DNA of 64,000 bases from Phytohabitans suffuscus (GTDB taxonomy: Bacteria > Actinomycetota > Actinomycetes > Mycobacteriales > Micromonosporaceae): the NCBI RefSeq assembly GCF_011764565.1, contig NZ_AP022871.1:3906320-3970319 (forward strand), in the 5' to 3' direction. Position 1 is the first letter of the stretch. Every line of letters begins with the position of its first letter. Under the pieces are notes generated by a model, which worked only from the letters and a program-made list of their open reading frames with translations, searched no databases and was not told where the DNA came from. A program made the translations under genes and the position numbers. This document shows positions 35,715 to 44,684 of this stretch, one piece after another.

Positions 35715-37010
35715 GTGAGCGATACACCAGCATCCGATGCCCTCTTCGACCGCGCCCGCGCCATCGTGCCAGGCGGGGTCAACTCACCCGTGCGCGCGTT
35801 CCGAGCGGTCGGCGGCACGCCTCGCTTCATGGTCCGTGGTGACGGTCCGTGGTTGTTCGACGCGGACGACCGGCGCTACGTCGACCTCGTCTGCTCCTGG
35901 GGCCCGCTGATCCACGGCCACGCGCACCCCGAGGTGGTCGCCGCCGTGCAGGCCGCCGCCGCGCTGGGCACGAGCTTCGGCACCCCCACGCCCGGTGAGG
36001 TCGCGCTCGCCGAGGAGATCGTCGGGCGCACCCCGGTCGACCAGGTGCGCCTGGTCAACTCGGGCACCGAGGCGACGATGTCGGCGATCCGGCTGGCCCG
36101 CGGCTTCACCGGCCGCTCCAAGGTCGTCAAGTTCGCCGGCTGCTACCACGGGCACGTCGACGCGCTGCTCGCCGCCGCCGGCTCGGGCGTGGCGACGCTC
36201 GGGCTGCCCGACTCGCCCGGCGTCACCGGCGCGGCCGCGAGCGAGACGATCGTCCTGCCGTACAACGACGTGGCCGCCGTGGAGGCCGCCTTCGCCGCCG
36301 ACGGCGAGCACATCGCCGCCGTGATCACCGAGGCGGCCGCGGGCAACATGGGCGTGGTCGCGCCCCTCGACGGCTTCAACAAGTCGCTCGCCGAGATCGC
36401 CCACCGGCATGGCGCGCTGCTGATCGTCGACGAGGTCATGACCGGCTTCCGGGTGGCCCGCGGCGGCTGGGCGGAGCTTGAGCCGGTCGACGCCGACCTG
36501 TTCACGTTCGGGAAGGTCATGGGTGGTGGCCTGCCGGCCGCGGCCTTCGGCGGGCGCGCGGAGATCATGGGTCGGCTCGCCCCGGCCGGTCCGGTCTACC
36601 AGGCCGGCACGCTCTCCGGAAACCCGCTCGCCTGCGCCGCCGGGCTGGCCAGCCTGCGCCTCGCCGACGCCGAGACCTACCGCCGCCTGGACGAGACCGC
36701 CACCGTCGTGGGCGGCCTCGCGTCCGACGCGCTCACCGCCGCCGGGGTCCCGCACCGCCTCGCGTACGCGGGCAGCATGTTTTCGATCTTCTTCACCGCG
36801 GCCTCCGTGTTCGACTACGACAGCGCCCGCACCCAGGACGTGGCCGCGTTCAAGGCGTTCTTCCACGCGATGCTGGACGCGGGTGTCTACCTGCCGCCCA
36901 GCGCGTTCGAAGCATGGTTCGTATCCACCGCGATCGGCGACGACGCGTTGGAAGTGATATCGGCGGCCCTGCCCGCGGCGGCAGCGGCGGCAGCGGGGAG
37001 CGAGTCATGA
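35715..37010 (+). CDS. hemL: Glutamate-1-semialdehyde 2,1-aminomutase
   Basis: 431 residues, class III aminotransferase fold. PGGVNSPVRAFRAVGGTPRF marks the N-terminus; SGTEATMSAIRLARG binds PLP phosphate; LLIVDEVMTGFRV leads to the PLP Lys in FTFGKVMGGGLPAAAFGG. It converts glutamate-1-semialdehyde to 5-aminolevulinate in the C5 haem pathway. GTG at 35715 gives the usual N-terminus. The C-terminal Ala-run is unremarkable. It heads the operon with the cytochrome c biogenesis genes (ATGA overlap with the next gene). Confidence 0.95.
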   Translation: MSDTPASDALFDRARAIVPGGVNSPVRAFRAVGGTPRFMVRGDGPWLFDADDRRYVDLVCSWGPLIHGHAHPEVVAAVQAAAALGTSFGTPTPGEVALAEEIVGRTPVDQVRLVNSGTEATMSAIRLARGFTGRSKVVKFAGCYHGHVDALLAAAGSGVATLGLPDSPGVTGAAASETIVLPYNDVAAVEAAFAADGEHIAAVITEAAAGNMGVVAPLDGFNKSLAEIAHRHGALLIVDEVMTGFRVARGGWAELEPVDADLFTFGKVMGGGLPAAAFGGRAEIMGRLAPAGPVYQAGTLSGNPLACAAGLASLRLADAETYRRLDETATVVGGLASDALTAAGVPHRLAYAGSMFSIFFTAASVFDYDSARTQDVAAFKAFFHAMLDAGVYLPPSAFEAWFVSTAIGDDALEVISAALPAAAAAAAGSES

Positions 37011-37656
37011 CGACCACCACGGTGGTCCACGTGCTGCGGCACGGGGAAGTCCACAACCCAGACCGGATCCTGTACGGCCGACTGCCCGGATTCCGCCTCT
37101 CCGAGCTGGGCGGGCAGATGGCCAAGGCGGCGGCGCAGACCCTCGCCGACCGTGACATCACGTACGTCGTCTCGAGCCCGCTGGAGCGCGCCCAGGAGAC
37201 CGCCGAGCCGATAGCGGCCCAGTTCAAGCTGCCGGTGGCGGTCGACGAGCGGTTGATCGAGAGCGCCAACTGGTTCGAGGGCAAGCAGGTCGGCCCGGGG
37301 ACGGCTCGTTTCGCGACCCGCGCAACTGGTGGGTGCTGCGCGACCCGGTGACCCCGTCCTGGGGCGAGCCGTACAAGCAGATCGCCCAGCGGATGTTCGC
37401 CGCGCTGCACGCCGCGCGGGAGGCGGCCGAGGGGCACGAGGCGGTCTGCGTCTCGCACCAGCTGCCGGTGTGGATCCTCCGGCGGTACGTCGAGCGCAAG
37501 CGGCTCTGGCACGACCCCCGGCGCCGGCAGTGCGGCCTCGCCAGCCTCACCTCGTTCCACTTCGAAGGCACGAAGATCGTCGGTATCGGCTACTCCGAGC
37601 CGGCCGCGCATCTGGTCGCGATGTCCCCGGGCGCCCGGACGGCCAAAGGCGCCTGA
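37007..37656 (+). CDS. Histidine phosphatase family protein (frame break near 37298)
   Basis: Phosphoglycerate mutase-like fold: catalytic VHVLRHGEVHNPDRILYGRL at the N-terminus, SSPLERAQETAEPIA, and C-terminal VCVSHQLPVWILRRYV with the second catalytic His. The frame breaks at the GGGG run 37297-37300; one G restores GDGSFRDPRNWWVLRDPVTP and about 216 residues. The gene regularly lies between hemL and the thioredoxin-like gene in actinomycetes; the substrate is not established. It overlaps hemL by ATGA and the next gene by TGATG. Confidence 0.88.
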
Positions 37657-38201
37657 TGCGACTCCCGGCCGCACTCGCCGCCCTCTTCCTCACGGCCACG
37701 CTCGCCGCGTGCGGGGGCGGTGCGAGCGACGACTGCGTGACCACCTCGTCGAAGGCCATCGAGTGCCCGGTCGGCAAGCGCCCGGCCGCCCCGCAGCTCT
37801 CCGGTGAGCTGCTGGAGGGCGGCCGCTACGACCTGAGCCAGGACCGCGGGCAGGTCGTGGTGGTCAACTTCTGGGGCTCCTGGTGCGCGCCCTGCCGGGC
37901 CGAGATCGACGACCTGGAGCAGGTGTACCAGGCCACCAAGGACCAGGGCGTCCGCTTCCTCGGCATCAACGTCCGGGACGACCGCGACAAGGCGTACGCG
38001 TTCCACAGCGGCAAGGTGTCGTACCCGAGCGTGCTCGACCCGTCCAGCAAGCTCGCCCTCGACTTCGACATCCCGCCCAACACCATCCCGGCGACGATCG
38101 TGCTCGACCGCGAGGGGCGGATCGCGGTGGTGATCCGGGAGGCGATCCAGGCGGCCGAGTTCGAGCCGATCGTGGCCCGCGTGGCGGCCGAGGCCAGCTG
38201 A
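37656..38201 (+). CDS. TlpA/ResA-like lipoprotein thioredoxin
   Basis: 181 residues. Lipoprotein signal (LAALFLTATLAACGGG, lipid Cys about 19), then a thioredoxin fold with active site FWGSWCAPCRAEI and cis-Pro region NTIPATIVLD. Extracytoplasmic thiol-disulfide reductase that keeps apocytochrome c haem-binding Cys reduced. A second Cys pair (DCVTTSSKAIECP) precedes the domain. It starts on the stop of the phosphatase gene and is followed at once by ccdA, its electron donor. Confidence 0.92.
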   Translation: MRLPAALAALFLTATLAACGGGASDDCVTTSSKAIECPVGKRPAAPQLSGELLEGGRYDLSQDRGQVVVVNFWGSWCAPCRAEIDDLEQVYQATKDQGVRFLGINVRDDRDKAYAFHSGKVSYPSVLDPSSKLALDFDIPPNTIPATIVLDREGRIAVVIREAIQAAEFEPIVARVAAEAS

Positions 38202-38202
38202 G

Positions 38203-38955
38203 ATGGGCGAGACGTTCCGGCAGCTGGCGAACGGGGGACCGCTCGCGCTGGCGATCGGCGCCGCCGCCCTCGCCGGGCTGGTCAGCTTCCTCTCGCCGTG
38301 CGTGCTCCCGCTCGTGCCGGGCTACCTGTCGTACGTGACCGGGCTCTCCGGTGCCGAGCTCGACGCGGGCACCGAGCGGACCCGCCGGGTGCTCGCCGGT
38401 ACCTCGCTGTTCATCGCCGGCTTCACGGTCGTCTTCACGCTGACCGCCGTGCTCTTCACCAGCGCCACCGGCGCCCTGCTCGGCAACCGGCGCCTGCTGG
38501 AGATCATCGGCGGTTCGCTGATCATCGTGCTGGGGGTGGCGTTCCTCGGTCTCGTGCCCGGGATGCAGCGCGAGTTCCGGATCCAGCGGCTGCCCAACGC
38601 GGGGCTGCTCGGCGCCCCGGTGTTCGGCGCGGTCTTCGCGCTCTCCTGGGTGCCGTGCGTCGGCCCGACGCTCGGCGCGGTGCTGACCATGGCCTCGGTG
38701 AGCGGCAGGACCGACCGCGCGGTGGTGCTCGCCGTGGCGTACTGCCTCGGGCTCGGCCTGCCGTTCGTCGCCTTCGGGCTGGGTTTCCGCCGGATGCTCG
38801 GCGTGTTCAAGGCGATCCGGCGCAACAGCCGGTGGGTCACCAGGGCCGGCGGCGCGCTGCTGATCGTGGTGGGGCTGGCGCTGGTCACCGGCGCGTGGCA
38901 GAGCTTCCTGATCTGGCTGCAGACCACCGTCGGCGTCGGCGAGGTGAGCATCTAG
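38203..38955 (+). CDS. ccdA: Cytochrome c biogenesis protein CcdA
   Basis: 250 residues, six TM segments. The two conserved redox Cys are in VSFLSPCVLPLVPGYLSYVT and ALSWVPCVGPTLGAVL. It passes electrons from cytoplasmic thioredoxin across the membrane to the TlpA-like protein encoded just upstream. One base separates the two genes, and the stop overlaps the resB start. Confidence 0.95.
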   Translation: MGETFRQLANGGPLALAIGAAALAGLVSFLSPCVLPLVPGYLSYVTGLSGAELDAGTERTRRVLAGTSLFIAGFTVVFTLTAVLFTSATGALLGNRRLLEIIGGSLIIVLGVAFLGLVPGMQREFRIQRLPNAGLLGAPVFGAVFALSWVPCVGPTLGAVLTMASVSGRTDRAVVLAVAYCLGLGLPFVAFGLGFRRMLGVFKAIRRNSRWVTRAGGALLIVVGLALVTGAWQSFLIWLQTTVGVGEVSI

Positions 38956-40561
38956 TGGTGGCGACCGAGGAGCGCACCGCGACCCCGGCGCCCCGACCTC
39001 GGCGGGCCAACCCCGTGCTGGCCGCGCTGCGCAACTTCTGGCGGCAGCTGACCAGCATGCGCACCGCGCTGATCCTGCTCTTCCTGCTCGCGGTCGCGGC
39101 GATCCCCGGCTCGGTGCTGCCCCAGCGCAGCGTCAACATCGACGACGTCGACCGGTACTTCGTCAAGCACCCCGACCTCGCCCCGGTGCTCGACCGGCTG
39201 GGCATGTTCGAGGTGTTCGCCTCGGTCTGGTTCTCCGCGATCTACCTGCTGCTCTTCACCTCGCTGGTCGGCTGCGTCGTGCCGCGCCTGGCCGACCACT
39301 GGCGCGCGATGCGCAGCGCCCCGCCGAAGGCGCCGGCCCGCCTCGACCGCCTGCCGCAGCACGCCACGATCGAGCAGCCGATCGGCGGGGCCGAGGAGAT
39401 CGGCGCCGAGCTGCGCAAGCGCCGCTGGCGGGTCGCGGTCCGCGGCGACACGGTCTCCGCCGAGAAGGGGTACCTGAAGGAGACCGGCAACCTGCTCTTC
39501 CACTTCGCGCTGCTCGCGGTGCTCGCCGGGGTCGGCTTCGGATCCTGGTACGGCTGGCACGGCAACCGCCTGCTCGTCGCCGGCCCCGACACGGCGTTCT
39601 GCAACACGCTCCAGCAGTTCGACGAGTCCGGGTCGGCCCGCGGGTCGACGCGGCCGACCTGCCCCGCTTCTGCCTGGAGCTGACCGACTTCAAGGCCGAG
39701 TTCCTGCCGACCGGGCAGCCGGAGTCGTTCCGGGCGACCGTACGGGTCGACGACGGCCCGCCGCGCAGCTTCTCGGTCAACTCGCCGCTGCGGCTCGACG
39801 GCGCCAACGTCTACCTGCTCGGCCACGGGTACGCGCCGGTGATCCGCTACACCGACCGGTACGGGCAGGCGCAGACCACGGTCGCGGCGTTCCTCAACAT
39901 CGACGGGATGCTGACCAGCGAGGGCGTGGCCGCGTTCCCGGACGCCAACATCGACCCCAAGGCCGGCGGCGCCCGCGACCCGGACGCGCAGGTCGCCTTC
40001 GAGGGGCTCTACCTGCCGACCGCGCCGGACCAGCCGCCGTACACCCGCTCGGTCTTCCCCGCCGAGCGCTCGCCCGCGGTGATGCTGTGGGCCTACCGGG
40101 GCAACCTCGGGCTCGACGCGGGCATCCCCGGCTCGGTCTACCGCCTCGACCAGCGGCAGGTCGACAACGGCCGGCTCAAGCGCGTGGGTGAGGCGACGCT
40201 GCTGCGGGTCGGCGAGAAGATGACGCTCGACGACGGCAGCACCGTGGAGTTCCTCGGCACCCGGCAGTACGCCACCCTCTCCATCCGCTACGACCCGGGC
40301 GAGATGATCGCGCTCGGCGGCGCGGTGGCCGGCCTGCTCGGGCTGCTGCTCTCGCTGACCGGCAGAAGGCGGAGGGTCTTCTTCCGTATCACTACGGGAC
40401 GTAGTAGTTTGGTCGAGGCCGGTGGGTTGCCGCGCACCGACTACTCCGGGTTCGGCGAGGAGTTCAAGCAGACCGTCGAGGCTGTGGAGCGGGTGGGAAA
40501 GACGGCGCCGGCACCCGACGGCGGTGAGCGAGTGAGCGAGGAAGGCAGCGTGAAGCGCTGA
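38955..40561 (+). CDS. resB: ResB/Ccs1 haem-delivery protein (frame break near 39631)
   Basis: N-terminal TMs (MRTALILLFLLAVAAIPGSV; WFSAIYLLLFTSLVGCVVPR; NLLFHFALLAVLAGVGFGSW) are followed by a large extracytoplasmic domain (DAADLPRFCLELTDFKAEFL ... YPA-type surface) and a final TM (IALGGAVAGLLGLLLSL). The frame breaks at GGG 39630-39632; one G restores ESGVGPRVDAADLPRF and about 535 residues. ResB with CcsA/ResC forms the System II cytochrome c haem lyase. GTG GTG at 38955/38958 overlaps the ccdA stop; the 3' end overlaps ccsB (TGATG). Confidence 0.88.
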
Positions 40562-41537
40562 TGTCCGCACTGTCCGATCAGCTCCTGGTCGTCGCGATCA
40601 TGTCCTACGTCGCGGCGATGGTCTGCCACGCCGCGGAGTACGCGTTCGGCAACCAAAGCCACATCGGCCGCGCGGCCTCGCGCCCAGCGCGGGAGCTGGT
40701 GGCGGTGGGTGGTGGCTCGACCGCCGTCCTGGACGAGGTGGTGGAGGAGGTCGACGAGGCGCCGCCGCCGAGGCGTGACCGCGCGGCCATCGCCGGTATG
40801 GCCGCCGTCGTGGTCACCGCGATCGCCGCCCTGGTACACCTCGGCACGCTCGTCACCCGCGGCATCGCGGCGGAGCGGATGCCGTGGGGCAACATGTACG
40901 AGTTCGTGCTCTCGGTGACGTTCGTGGGCACCGCCGCCTGGCTCGTCGTGCTCTCCCGGCGGCCGGCGATCCGCCACCTGGGCCTCTTCGTCGCGACCGC
41001 GATGGTGCTGCTGCTGGGTATCGCCGGCATGGTGCTCTACACCGAGGTGGCGCCGCTGGTGCCCGCGCTCAAGTCGACCTGGTTCATCGTGCACGTGATG
41101 GCGGCCGTGCTCTCGTCCGGCATCTTCCTGCTCGGCTTCGTGCCGGCCGCGATGTTTCTCATCCGCAGCGGCTACGACCGGGGCAAGCGCGCTTTCCCGT
41201 ACTCGCTGGGCCGGCGCGTGCCCGAGGCCGCCGCGCTCGACCGCCTCACCTTCCGGCTGCACGCGTTCGCGTTTCCGATCTGGACCTTCGGCGCGCTGAT
41301 CGCCGGACCGATCTGGGCGGAGGCCGCGTGGGGCCGTTACTGGGGCTGGGACCCCAAGGAGGTGTGGGCGTTCATCTCGTGGATCGTCTACGCCGGCTAC
41401 CTGCACGCCCGCGCGACGCCGAGCGTCAAGCGCACGACCGCGACGTGGATCGCCGTGATCGGCTGGCTCACGATGCTGATGAACCTCTTCGGTGTCAACA
41501 TCTTCTTCACCGGCCTTCACTCGTACGGGGCTTGTAG
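40561..41537 (+). CDS. ccsB: CcsA/CcsB haem transporter-ligase subunit
   Basis: About 325 residues, eight TMs. It contains the tryptophan-rich haem-binding motif YWGWDPKEVWAFISWIVYA, flanking His residues (FIVHVMAA, RLHAFAFP) and LMNLFGVNIFFTGLHSYG. As written the frame continues 37 extra residues to 41649. One extra G in GGGG 41527-41530 instead gives HSYGGL-stop at 41535-41537, the usual end of this family, and that end is used here. It works with ResB to attach haem to apocytochrome c outside the membrane. Last gene of the hemL operon. Confidence 0.9.
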
Positions 41538-41645
41538 GGCCGAATCGGGCTGGAATTGCCGATCTGGCCCTGGGTTACGAAACAACAAGAACCAAATTGG
41601 CGATGGCTTCGAGGATCTGTCGAATTTCGGTCGTTTCCTCGGCGC

Positions 41646-42374
41646 CTAGCCGCACGTGCCCGCACTCCACGTGTCGAATCGGGTGGCCCAGTCGAGGCAG
41701 TAGCCGCCCGAGCCGCCGCCTGACGCGGTGCGCACCTCGCCCTCGCGCCAGAACCGTGTCGTGTCGCCATCTCGCACCTGCACGTTGTCGATCGAGATCG
41801 GCGGTACGGCGACAGTTCCCTCGCCGTCGACGTGCACCTCGACGTACTGCTCGAGCTGGGCCCTCGCCGCGCCCAACCGTTGACTCGTCAACAGATGCCA
41901 GCCGTCGCGCCACCAGAGCCAAGCCTCCCACACGCTGTCCCGCGTGGTGTGCACGGAAATCCATATCTGGTCGCCGTCCGCCAGCTCGTACTGGTTGTAG
42001 AAATTCCACGCCCGCCGGTTGGTGTCGTATGTGTAGACCCGCTGGCGTCCACCGCCGGACCAGCCGGTCTCCGCCCAGCCCGCCTCCAGCCACACCGTGC
42101 GGCCATCCGACTCGCGTTTGGCCATGAAGCGGGCGGCGACGAAGTCGTACGTACCGGCGCGCACCCCGGTATCGCGTACGGTCAGCCTGCCCACCAGTCC
42201 GGTCCATTCCCCGATCGTGCCGGCGCCGAGGTGGTGGTAGTAGCCGACACCGGTCGACTGGGCGGGCGTGGCGGTGGCGAGCAATGCCATACACAGCCCG
42301 GCGATCGCGAGTCGCCGCGCCGGACGGCGCAACCTGACTTGTCCCACGTTTGACAAACCGCCAACGGCGTCCAC
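41646..42374 (-). CDS. Secreted protein of unknown function
   Basis: 242 residues with a Sec signal peptide (RLAIAGLCMALLATATPAQS). The mature protein is rich in Trp/Tyr and beta-prone, with WLEAGWAETGWSGGG, RAWNFYNQYELADGDQIWI and a C-terminal Cys pair (YCLDWATRF ... AGTCG) likely to form a disulfide. I do not recognise the family; the look is of a secreted carbohydrate- or wall-associated beta protein. GTG at 42374 is uncertain. It is divergent from the subtilase (158 bp). Confidence 0.65.
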   Translation of the reverse strand: MDAVGGLSNVGQVRLRRPARRLAIAGLCMALLATATPAQSTGVGYYHHLGAGTIGEWTGLVGRLTVRDTGVRAGTYDFVAARFMAKRESDGRTVWLEAGWAETGWSGGGRQRVYTYDTNRRAWNFYNQYELADGDQIWISVHTTRDSVWEAWLWWRDGWHLLTSQRLGAARAQLEQYVEVHVDGEGTVAVPPISIDNVQVRDGDTTRFWREGEVRTASGGGSGGYCLDWATRFDTWSAGTCG

Positions 42375-42490
42375 GGTGATTCACCCAATGGGCTGTTTCC
42401 GTTCAACGCGTTTTCGTCCGAACGGCTGAGCAATTCTCGCGTCCCATAGACGACGATGGGCTTCGTCTTTTGGTCAGAAAGACAGCGTCC

Positions 42491-42510
42491 GTCCACCGCC
42501 CACAGTGGAC
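42491..42510. promoter_or_regulatory. Inverted repeat before the subtilase gene
   Basis: GTCCAC (42491-42496) and GTGGAC (42505-42510) form a perfect inverted repeat 23 bases upstream of the GTG at 42533, in the divergent region between two secreted-protein genes. It could be an operator or a 5' leader hairpin. Confidence 0.25.
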
Positions 42511-42532
42511 GAAATCGTACGGGGAGTCTGAT

Positions 42533-44587
42533 GTGTCACTAGTTTCCCGGGCTGGTCGTTCGATCATGGCCGGCGTCGTCCTCGCCGCCGTTGCCACGAC
42601 GGTCGGCATCGCGGGCACCAGCGCGGCTCAGGCCGATCCGCCGGAGCCGCTCAAGAAGAAGGGTCTCGGCGCCCAGGGCGCGCCGGACAAGGGCTTCATC
42701 AAGGACAGCTACATCGTCGTCCTCAAGGACCGCAAGCTGAAGGGGGCCGACGTCAAGACCGACGCCTCCACGCTGACCACGAAGTACGGCGGCGCGGTGC
42801 GGCAGACCTTCAGCAGGTCCCTCCGCGGCTACTCGGCGACCATGACCGCGGCACAGGCGAAGGAATTGGCGGCTGACCCCGAGGTCGCCCGTGTCGAGCA
42901 AAACCGCAAGTTCACCAAGAGCGACGCCACCCAGGCCAACCCGCCGTCGTGGGGGCTGGACCGGATCGACCAGACGTGGCTCCCGCTCAACAAGCAGTAC
43001 ACGTACCCCAACACCGCGAGCAACGTCACCGCCTACGTGATCGACACCGGCATCCGCATCTCGCACCAGCAGTTCGGCGGGCGGGCCAGCTACGGCATCG
43101 ACACCATCGACGGTGACGCGGTGGCCGACGACTGCGACGGTCACGGCACCCACGTCGCCGGCACGGTCGGCGGCAGCGGCTTCGGCGTGGCCAAGGGCGT
43201 CAAGCTCGTCGCGGTGCGGGTCCTCGACTGCAACGGCAGCGGCTCGACCGAGTCGGTCCTCGCCGGCGTCGAGTGGGTCACGGCCAACGCGGTCAAGCCC
43301 GCCGTGGCCAACATGAGCCTCGGTGTCTTCGACCCCGACCGGTTCGAGACCGTGGTCGACGACGCGGTGGCGGCCTCGATCGCCTCCGGCGTCACCTACG
43401 CGATCGCCGCGGGCAACGACGGCGCGGACGCGTGCGACGTCGCTCCCGCCCGCGTCCCGGGCGCGATCACCGTGGGCGCGACCGACGAGGCCGACTTCAC
43501 CGCGTTCTTCAGCAACTTCGGCCCGTGCCTCGACATCCACGCTCCGGGTAACAACATCCTCTCGTCGATCCAGACGAGCGACACCGCGTCCGCCCGGTTC
43601 AGCGGCACGTCGATGGCGAGCCCGCACGTCGCCGGCGCGGCGGCGCACCTGCTGTCGGCCAACCCGGGGTGGACCCCGGCGCAGGTGACCGCCCAGTTGG
43701 TCAAGCAGGCGCAGCTCGGCGGCGCGCGCGGTTTCGTCGAGGACACGACGACCCGCCTGCTCCAGGTCGGCGAGCGCTCGTTCCCCAACACGGTCACGGG
43801 CATCCGGGCCAACGCCAACAACAAGTTCGTGACGGCGGAAAACGCGGGCAAGGCATCGCTGATCGCCAACCGCGTCGAGGTCGGTGCCTGGGAGCGGTTC
43901 GACATCGTCAACGTCGGCGGCGGCTTCGTGGCACTCCGCTCTAAGATCAACAACCGCTACGTCACGGCGGAGAGCGCCGGGGCCAAGCCGCTGATCGCCA
44001 ACCGCACGGCGGTCGGCGACTGGGAGAAGTTCACGCTCTCCACCAACGGCGACGGCTCGTTCAGCCTGCGTGCCAACGCCAACGGCCGGTTCGTCACGGC
44101 GGAGAGCGCCGGCGCCAAGGCGCTGATCGCCAACCGCACCGGCATCGGCGTGTGGGAGAGGTTCTGGTTCGCGACCCCGCCGACCCAGATCAGCCTCCGT
44201 GCCAACATCAACAACAAGATCGTGACCGCGGAGAACGCCGGCAAGAACCCGCTGATCGCCAACCGTGCCGCGGCTGGCGCGTGGGAGGCGTTCGACATCG
44301 TCGACATCGGCGGTGGCTGGGTGGCGCTCCGTGCCAAGATCAACAGCCGCTACGTCGTGGCGGAGACCGCCGGCTCCAAGGCCCTGATCGCCAACCGCAA
44401 GGCGGTGGGTGACTGGGAGGCGTTCTACCTGTGGCACTGGGGTGACGGCAGCGTCCTGCTGGTCGCCAACGCCAACTTCAACTTCGTCAACGCGCCGAAC
44501 AGTGGCAACTCGCCGCTGATCGCCAACTTCCCGTTCGACGGCACGACCATCCCGCCGGCGTCAACGCACTTCTTCTACCTTTCCTAG
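42533..44587 (+). CDS. Secreted subtilisin-like protease with six fascin-like repeats
   Basis: 684 residues. A signal peptide (MAGVVLAAVATTVGIAGTSA) and I9-type propeptide (SYIVVLKDRKLKG) lead to an S8 domain. The catalytic triad is D171 (VIDTGIRISH), H204 (DGHGTHVAG) and S360 (FSGTSMASPHVAGAAA). The C-terminal about 260 residues hold six repeats of about 45 with the motif VTAE(N/S)AG...LIANR...VGxWE(R/K)F, forming two beta-trefoils of the fascin-like type, probably for substrate or glycan binding. GTG at 42533 is 7 bases after GGGGAG; longer starts extend into the divergent promoter. Confidence 0.9.
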   Translation: MSLVSRAGRSIMAGVVLAAVATTVGIAGTSAAQADPPEPLKKKGLGAQGAPDKGFIKDSYIVVLKDRKLKGADVKTDASTLTTKYGGAVRQTFSRSLRGYSATMTAAQAKELAADPEVARVEQNRKFTKSDATQANPPSWGLDRIDQTWLPLNKQYTYPNTASNVTAYVIDTGIRISHQQFGGRASYGIDTIDGDAVADDCDGHGTHVAGTVGGSGFGVAKGVKLVAVRVLDCNGSGSTESVLAGVEWVTANAVKPAVANMSLGVFDPDRFETVVDDAVAASIASGVTYAIAAGNDGADACDVAPARVPGAITVGATDEADFTAFFSNFGPCLDIHAPGNNILSSIQTSDTASARFSGTSMASPHVAGAAAHLLSANPGWTPAQVTAQLVKQAQLGGARGFVEDTTTRLLQVGERSFPNTVTGIRANANNKFVTAENAGKASLIANRVEVGAWERFDIVNVGGGFVALRSKINNRYVTAESAGAKPLIANRTAVGDWEKFTLSTNGDGSFSLRANANGRFVTAESAGAKALIANRTGIGVWERFWFATPPTQISLRANINNKIVTAENAGKNPLIANRAAAGAWEAFDIVDIGGGWVALRAKINSRYVVAETAGSKALIANRKAVGDWEAFYLWHWGDGSVLLVANANFNFVNAPNSGNSPLIANFPFDGTTIPPASTHFFYLS

Positions 44588-44597
44588 CGCCATCCCA

Positions 44598-44649
44598 TGA
44601 TCAGGGCGTCTCGCGTGTTGTCCAGGCAACGTGCGGGGCGCCCTGATCA
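44598..44649 (+). terminator. Strong terminator hairpin after subtilase
   Basis: TGATCAGGGCG (44598-44608) pairs perfectly with CGCCCTGATCA (44639-44649); inside, CGCGTGTTG pairs imperfectly with CAACGTGCG. It begins 11 bases after the stop. The GATCAGGG stem base is shared with the hairpin at 51734. Confidence 0.75.
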
Positions 44650-44684
44650 CATAGTGCGCTGGGCCGTGCGCCAGACTGGCAGCC

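Noticed and set aside
41538..41649. Extra C-terminal 37 residues of CcsB
   Set aside because: The family normally ends HSYGG-; one G added at 41527-41530 gives a stop there, and the extra tail is uncharacteristic and follows another homopolymer site.
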